Shown here one piece after another: positions 59,919-64,000 of a DNA stretch of 64,000 nt. The translations under genes were made by a program, and so were the position numbers. Under the pieces are notes generated by a model. It did not search any database, was not told where the DNA came from, and saw only the letters and a list, made by a program, of their open reading frames with translations. Positions within the stretch are counted from its first letter, which is position 1; every line of letters begins with the position of its first letter. The DNA is from SpSt-398 sp041752235 (GTDB lineage Bacteria > Bacteroidota > Bacteroidia > Chitinophagales > Chitinophagaceae), in contig JBGSHM010000008.1 of assembly GCA_041752235.1 (NCBI GenBank), positions 1 to 64,000 of the forward strand, in the 5' to 3' direction.

Positions 59919-61130
59919 ATGGATCTTGTCATTATAGGAGGAGGAGCTGCCGGTATATTTTGCGCGGCCAATGTTGCCCGGCTACAGGCCGGAATACAGG
60001 TGTTGGTATTGGAGAAATCGGGTAAACTTCTTTCGAAAGTAAAGGTATCAGGGGGTGGGCGGTGCAATGTCACCCATGCCTGTTTTGATATCGTGGAGAT
60101 GAGTAAACGCTATCCACGCGGACAAAATTTTGTCAAAAAATCCTTTCATGAATTCTTCACTTCGGATACCGTGAATTGGTTTGAGGAAAGAGGGGTAGAA
60201 CTAAAAACAGAACCGGATGGCCGGATGTTTCCCATAACCGATTCTTCGCAGACCATCATTGATTGTTTGATGAAAGAGATCAATCAATATGGTGTTGAAC
60301 TATGGATGCAGGCTGAAGTGGCCGAGGTTAAAAAAACAGAGACCGGCTTTTCCATTCATTTAAAAGATGGCCGATCAGTTTTGACCAAAGCCGTATGCAT
60401 CGCCTCAGGAGGCTATGCAAAACCAGAATCCTTTGCCTGGATCGAGGCCCTGGGTCATTCTATTGAACGACCTGTACCTTCCTTATTCACCTTTAATCTT
60501 CCCGGTCACCCGATTGCCAAACTCATGGGTGTATCGGTACCAACGGCCCGGGTGAGGATACAAGGCACCAAGCTGGAACAACAAGGTCCCTTGCTGATCA
60601 CGCACTGGGGATTGAGTGGTCCAGCCGTATTAAAAACCAGTGCCTGGGGTGCCCGTGAACTGGCAGCCCGAAACTGGAATTTTTCCATCCAGGTCAATTG
60701 GATGGAGGAAATGAAAGAGAATGATTGGCGAACCCTTTTTCAGGAACAACGAGTGCTCCATCCACGACGGGCTGTCAACCGATGTCCGGTTTCATTGCCA
60801 GCCAGACTCTGGGAATTTCTGCTTTATCAATCCGGGTTAAAACCAGATCAGCGTTGGGGTGAATTACCGGCCCGGGAAACGAATAAACTGATTCAATTGC
60901 TCACGGCCTGGGAAGCCGAGGTAAAGGGCAAGACGACCTTTAAAGAGGAATTTGTTACGGCCGGGGGTATCAAACTATCCGAAATCGACCCCCAAAGCTG
61001 CCAAAGCCGGATCGTACCGGGGCTGTATTTTGCAGGCGAGATCATGGATGTGGATGGGGTGACCGGCGGGTTCAATTTTCAGCATGCGTGGACAAGCGGG
61101 TTTTGTGTAGCAAAAGCTATTTCTGGTTGA
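59919..61130 (+). CDS. BaiN/HI0933-like FAD-dependent oxidoreductase
   Basis: 403 residues from the ATG at 59919 (MDLVIIGGGAAGIFCAANVA). The N-terminal GxGxxG Rossmann motif binds FAD; then VLEKSGKLLSKVKVSGGGRC with the NVTH segment, IASGGYAKPESFAWIEALGH, and the C-terminal FAGEIMDVDGVTGGFNFQHA with the second FAD contact WTSGFCVAKAI. The family is annotated as NAD(P)/FAD-dependent oxidoreductase or aminoacetone oxidase; the physiological substrate is not known. Confidence 0.92.
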   Translation: MDLVIIGGGAAGIFCAANVARLQAGIQVLVLEKSGKLLSKVKVSGGGRCNVTHACFDIVEMSKRYPRGQNFVKKSFHEFFTSDTVNWFEERGVELKTEPDGRMFPITDSSQTIIDCLMKEINQYGVELWMQAEVAEVKKTETGFSIHLKDGRSVLTKAVCIASGGYAKPESFAWIEALGHSIERPVPSLFTFNLPGHPIAKLMGVSVPTARVRIQGTKLEQQGPLLITHWGLSGPAVLKTSAWGARELAARNWNFSIQVNWMEEMKENDWRTLFQEQRVLHPRRAVNRCPVSLPARLWEFLLYQSGLKPDQRWGELPARETNKLIQLLTAWEAEVKGKTTFKEEFVTAGGIKLSEIDPQSCQSRIVPGLYFAGEIMDVDGVTGGFNFQHAWTSGFCVAKAISG

Positions 61131-61137
61131 AATTTGG

Positions 61138-61218
61138 GCCTTACCGCCAGGGCAGAAGGGCGCCAGGAGACGCCAGGATATGGCGTAACCTCGCGCCATT
61201 GCGTCCTTACGGTAAAAC
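61138..61218. repeat. Family-C repeat (CGCCAGG variant)
   Basis: CCTTACCGCCAGGGCAGAAGGGCGCCAGG at the left and GCGCCATTGCGTCCTTACGG at the right; arms TTACCG and CGGTAA (61210-61215) complement. More degenerate than the other copies. It may terminate the BaiN-like gene. Confidence 0.6.
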
Positions 61219-61252
61219 CCTATAAAAATCAATAACTTGGAAAAAGTTTCGG

Positions 61253-61298
61253 AACAAAAATTGCCCCAATTTCCCCATCCCCAAATCCTCAAATTTTC
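61253..61298. repeat. Family-D half copy before rpsA
   Basis: CCCCAATTTCCCCATCCCC and AAATCCTCAAATTTTC, the CAAATTC/CCCAAT vocabulary of family D. Only one arm. It lies directly upstream of the rpsA -7 box. Confidence 0.6.
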
Positions 61299-61309
61299 AC
61301 ATTAATCAT

Positions 61310-61317
61310 TATCTTTG
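61310..61317 (+). promoter_or_regulatory. -7 box TATCTTTG for rpsA
   Basis: 33 nt before the ATG at 61351. The 5' leader can form a small CCCGA/TCGGG hairpin (about 61322-61341). Confidence 0.65.
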
Positions 61318-61350
61318 CACCCCCGAATTAAATCCCTCGGGAATTTTATC

Positions 61351-63249
61351 ATGTCTGAAAACAATATTGTTAACCCAAACGCTGAATCCCAGGAGACGCC
61401 CGTGGTGGAAACCATGACGGCTACAGCGACACAAAATGTACCTGTGGAGACTGCGCACGACGATTTTGACTGGTCAATTGACAAGCGCAATGTATCGTTG
61501 TACAGCAAGGACGAAAAAGAGAAGTATGACAAAGTGTATGATGCTACTTTTCGTAACATCGTAGACGGCGAACTGATGGCTGGTACTGTGGTAGGTCTTA
61601 CCAAGACTGATGTAGTACTGAATATCGGTTTCAAAAGTGATGGATTGGTTTCCCTCAATGAATTCCGTGACATCCCCAATCTGAAGATCGGTGATGAAGT
61701 GGAAGTAATGGTCGTGGAAAAAGAGGACCGGGATGGTCATCTCAACCTGAGCCGTAAACAAGCCCGTATCACACGTGCCTGGGAGCGTATCATGGAAGTA
61801 CACAAAACGGGCGAGGTTATTACCGGTACTGTTACCAACAAGACCAAAGGTGGTCTTATCGTGGATGTATTCGGTATGGAAACCTTCCTTCCCGGATCTC
61901 AGATCGATGTTAAACCTGTTACCGACTACGATCAGTTTGTCGGCAAGACCATGGAGTTCAAAGTGGTGAAGATCAACGAAACCATCAAGAACGCTGTAGT
62001 AAGCCACAAAGCCCTGATCGAAAGCGATATCGAAGCACAACGTGCCGAGATCATGAGCAAGATGGAAAAAGGACAGGTACTGGAAGGTACAGTGAAGAAC
62101 ATCACCGATTTCGGTGCCTTCATGGACCTCGGTGGACTGGACGGTCTGCTCTATATCACCGATATCTCCTGGGGACGTATCAACCACCCAAGCGAGGTGT
62201 TGAAAATGGACCAGAAGGTCAATGTGGTGGTATTGGATTTCGACGACGAGAAAAAACGTATCAGCCTGGGTCTGAAACAACTCACCCCACACCCTTGGGA
62301 TGTGTTGCCTGAGAATATCAAAGAAGGTGAAGGGATCAAAGGCCGCGTAGTGAATATCGAAGACTATGGCGCCTTCCTTGAGATCCTCCCTGGTGTAGAA
62401 GGACTGGTTCACGTAAGTGAGATCACCTGGGCCAATACACCGATCAATGCCAAAGAATTCTTCAAACTGGGTGATGAGCATGAGGCCAAAGTGGTGACGC
62501 TGGATAAGAACAGCCGCAAAATGAGCCTTTCCATCAAACAACTCAGCGAAGATCCCTGGAGCACCATCGAAGTGAAATTCCCGCTGGAAAGCCGTCACAA
62601 CGGTCTGGTAAAGAATATCACGCCGTATGGTGTATTTGTGGAACTGGCCCCCGGTATCGGTGGTATGATCCACATCTCCGACCTGAGCTGGCTGAAGCGA
62701 TTTAACCACCCCTCCGACTATACGAAAGTTGGAGAGAAGATCGATGTCATCATCATGGGCATTGACAAGGATAACCGCAAACTCCAACTCGGACATAAAC
62801 AATTGGAAGAAGATCCCTGGAATACCCTTCAGGATACCTTTGCCATCGGCAGTATCCATGAAGGAACCGTTATCCGCCGCGATGACAAAGGCGCTGTAGT
62901 ACAGCTTCCTTACGGTCTGGAAGGTTTTGCTCCCAGCCGTCATCTCAGCACCGAAGATGGTAAACCCATCGTCGTAGATGATAACCGTCCATTCGTTGTG
63001 ATCGAATTCGATCGCAATGAAAAGCGGATCGTGATCTCCCATACCCGTATCTGGGAACAAGCCAAAACCGATGAAAAAGAAGCGGCTAAAAAAGAAGCCC
63101 GCGTAGAATCGGAAAAAACCAAGAAGGCTGTTAAGACCATCCAGGGCAAGGTAGAAAAAGCCACATTGGGTGACCTGGGTGCCCTGGCCGAGATCAAAGC
63201 CAAATTGAAAGAAGAAGAGAAAGGCTCTGGCGACGAAGCAAAGAGCTGA
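61351..63249 (+). CDS. rpsA: 30S ribosomal protein S1
   Basis: 632 residues from the ATG at 61351 (MSENNIVNPNAESQE). After an acidic N-terminal region there are six S1 OB-fold repeats: GTVVGLTKTDVVLNIGFKSD, GTVTNKTKGGLIVDVFGMET, GTVKNITDFGAFMDLGGLDG, GRVVNIEDYGAFLEILPGVE, GLVKNITPYGVFVELAPGIG and GTVIRRDDKGAVVQLPYGLE. A Lys/Glu-rich tail closes the protein. S1 recruits mRNA, which matters in a phylum that hardly uses Shine-Dalgarno pairing. Confidence 0.97.
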   Translation: MSENNIVNPNAESQETPVVETMTATATQNVPVETAHDDFDWSIDKRNVSLYSKDEKEKYDKVYDATFRNIVDGELMAGTVVGLTKTDVVLNIGFKSDGLVSLNEFRDIPNLKIGDEVEVMVVEKEDRDGHLNLSRKQARITRAWERIMEVHKTGEVITGTVTNKTKGGLIVDVFGMETFLPGSQIDVKPVTDYDQFVGKTMEFKVVKINETIKNAVVSHKALIESDIEAQRAEIMSKMEKGQVLEGTVKNITDFGAFMDLGGLDGLLYITDISWGRINHPSEVLKMDQKVNVVVLDFDDEKKRISLGLKQLTPHPWDVLPENIKEGEGIKGRVVNIEDYGAFLEILPGVEGLVHVSEITWANTPINAKEFFKLGDEHEAKVVTLDKNSRKMSLSIKQLSEDPWSTIEVKFPLESRHNGLVKNITPYGVFVELAPGIGGMIHISDLSWLKRFNHPSDYTKVGEKIDVIIMGIDKDNRKLQLGHKQLEEDPWNTLQDTFAIGSIHEGTVIRRDDKGAVVQLPYGLEGFAPSRHLSTEDGKPIVVDDNRPFVVIEFDRNEKRIVISHTRIWEQAKTDEKEAAKKEARVESEKTKKAVKTIQGKVEKATLGDLGALAEIKAKLKEEEKGSGDEAKS

Positions 63250-63267
63250 TTCTGAATAGCACTATCG

Positions 63268-63297
63268 TAAAAACCCCTCTCCGGAGGGTTTTTTTTT
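63268..63297 (+). terminator. Intrinsic terminator of rpsA
   Basis: AAAAACCCCTC pairs with GAGGGTTTTT around TCCG, with one bulged C, followed by a run of nine T. Confidence 0.9.
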
Positions 63298-63307
63298 CGT
63301 AGAATAC

Positions 63308-63338
63308 TTGCAAAATCAAAAAACGGATATTAGGTTTG
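63308..63338 (+). promoter_or_regulatory. Candidate promoter of the secreted-protein gene at the window edge
   Basis: TTG (63308-63310), 20 nt, then TAGGTTTG (63331-63338). It leaves a 5' leader of about 185 nt in which I saw no ORF and no repeat. Confidence 0.55.
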
Positions 63339-63527
63339 CATCAAGAACATCGTTACACCCTCTGCATTGCGTATCCTTCTATCCACGAGACACCACTAAT
63401 CCGCCCAATATTCCTTCAAAAATTCTATTAGTCCAATTTTTTATTCTGAAAAGCTTCAGCAGGCTGAGCATTTTCCGCCTACGTATCCATATCCGCTAAA
63501 CCCTCGGAATACGTTAAAACTTGAAGC

Positions 63528-64000
63528 ATGATCAAATATTTTCTACTCCTTACGCCATTATTATGGCTGAGTAACCGAAGCTATGCGCAATCCGCGCCAG
63601 GAAGCGTCCCTGCCAATCCGATTAGCTGTAACGCCTCCTTTTGTACTACAAATGCAAATATTGACATCTGTCCTCCGGGCTCCAACATCGTGGTGACGAA
63701 TTTCCAGGGTGGGACTTTTAATGCCGCAACCCAGGTCTATCGTTTTACCGATGTCGCGCTTGTGAATGGACAACGCGTACATGCCACGGTCTCCGTGGAT
63801 GCTACCTATCGTGCCATCCTGCAAAGCGTAGATGATGATGCGGCTGTTGACCAGGGTGGTATCAGTATCGCTTCTTTCTTCGCCCCCCGGATCTCTCCTG
63901 ATCAGAACCTGGGCGCCACCGACCGCGATGGTTATGTGCAGTTCACTTTTCGTTTTTACCTGCATGTCGATAACCCGGTCAGCAATAACGACTTTACCGT
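63528..64000 (+). CDS. Secreted protein, cut by the window end
   Basis: 157 codons and still open at the last base. An N-terminal signal peptide (IKYFLLLTPLLWLSNRSYAQ, cleaved after AQ) is followed by a small Cys-containing region, NPISCNASFCTTNANIDICP, then a beta-rich part with VTNFQGGTFNAATQVYRFTD and PDQNLGATDRDGYVQFTFRF. The pattern (signal peptide, early cysteines, beta strands) fits the start of a large surface or T9SS-type adhesin, but the C terminus is outside the window, so this is only a guess. Confidence 0.75.
   Translation, partial: MIKYFLLLTPLLWLSNRSYAQSAPGSVPANPISCNASFCTTNANIDICPPGSNIVVTNFQGGTFNAATQVYRFTDVALVNGQRVHATVSVDATYRAILQSVDDDAAVDQGGISIASFFAPRISPDQNLGATDRDGYVQFTFRFYLHVDNPVSNNDFT

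Noticed and set aside
59726..60073. 116-residue N-terminal extension of the acyltransferase
   Set aside because: It reads through the family-C repeat and the start of the divergent flavoprotein gene, and has no homology to the acyltransferase family.
61474..63060. 528-codon minus-strand ORF opposite rpsA
   Set aside because: It mirrors the six S1 repeats of rpsA; long antisense frames are expected from the codon bias of a highly expressed gene. No domain or start context supports it.

Overview
This 64 kb window is chromosomal DNA of a member of the Bacteroidota, most likely a Chitinophagaceae-type soil or freshwater bacterium. The phylum call rests on four things. Many genes carry the Bacteroidota -7 promoter box TAnnTTTG, often with TTG about 19-20 nt upstream. 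Shine-Dalgarno motifs are almost absent, even in front of ribosomal genes. Typical phylum families are present: a mitochondrial-type aconitase, DUF6600, DUF6702, BNR/sortilin-like secreted proteins, and an rplQ-carA junction. L36 and S14 are both of the zinc-free type. The family-level placement is inference.

Layout. 0.1-2.5 kb: a small haem-b-like membrane protein, homogentisate dioxygenase and a small Bacteroidota-specific protein. 2.6-6.4 kb: the alpha part of the ribosomal superoperon (infA-rpmJ-rpsM-rpsK-rpsD-rpoA-rplQ), followed by carA and aroQ. 8-26 kb: housekeeping and envelope genes (CoA-transferase, BNR protein, an SPFH / membrane protein / ribbon-helix-helix operon, M1 peptidase, HupE-like, CBS transporter, PAP2, LtaS-like sulfatase, methyltransferase, phosphoglucosamine mutase, cysteine desulfurase). 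26-31 kb: a sigma factor translationally coupled to an unusual TM-plus-beta-barrel protein, then a compact minus-strand cluster of BKACE enzyme, hexapeptide acyltransferase, GT2 and a short DegT aminotransferase. 31-45.7 kb: DUF6600 protein, SET protein, prolyl oligopeptidase, VanZ, aconitase, PspC, two AraC paralogues, GT39, flippase-like protein and a beta-helix protein. 45.8-57.7 kb: the S10-spc ribosomal operon, rpsJ to secY, then map. 58.7-64 kb: acyltransferase, BaiN-like flavoprotein, rpsA and a secreted protein cut by the window edge.

Two features stand out. First, the ribosomal superoperon is broken and permuted: the alpha block lies about 39 kb upstream of S10 instead of directly after secY/map. 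Second, nearly every larger intergenic space holds a low-complexity element built in the same way, a short tandem array followed by its own reverse complement. At least six unrelated sequence families share this design, and one family is concentrated inside the ribosomal operons. A separate 143 bp four-hairpin REP/BIME-like element sits upstream of the cysteine desulfurase gene.

The best candidate for an undescribed pathway is the 28.0-31.1 kb cluster. A BKACE enzyme could make a dedicated acyl-CoA for the adjacent acyltransferase, with the aminotransferase and GT2 building the acceptor glycan. This is a hypothesis from gene order and family chemistry only.

No tRNA, rRNA, CRISPR array, integrase or transposase gene was seen. 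No gene-free stretch exceeds about 285 bases; all the larger gaps are described below.
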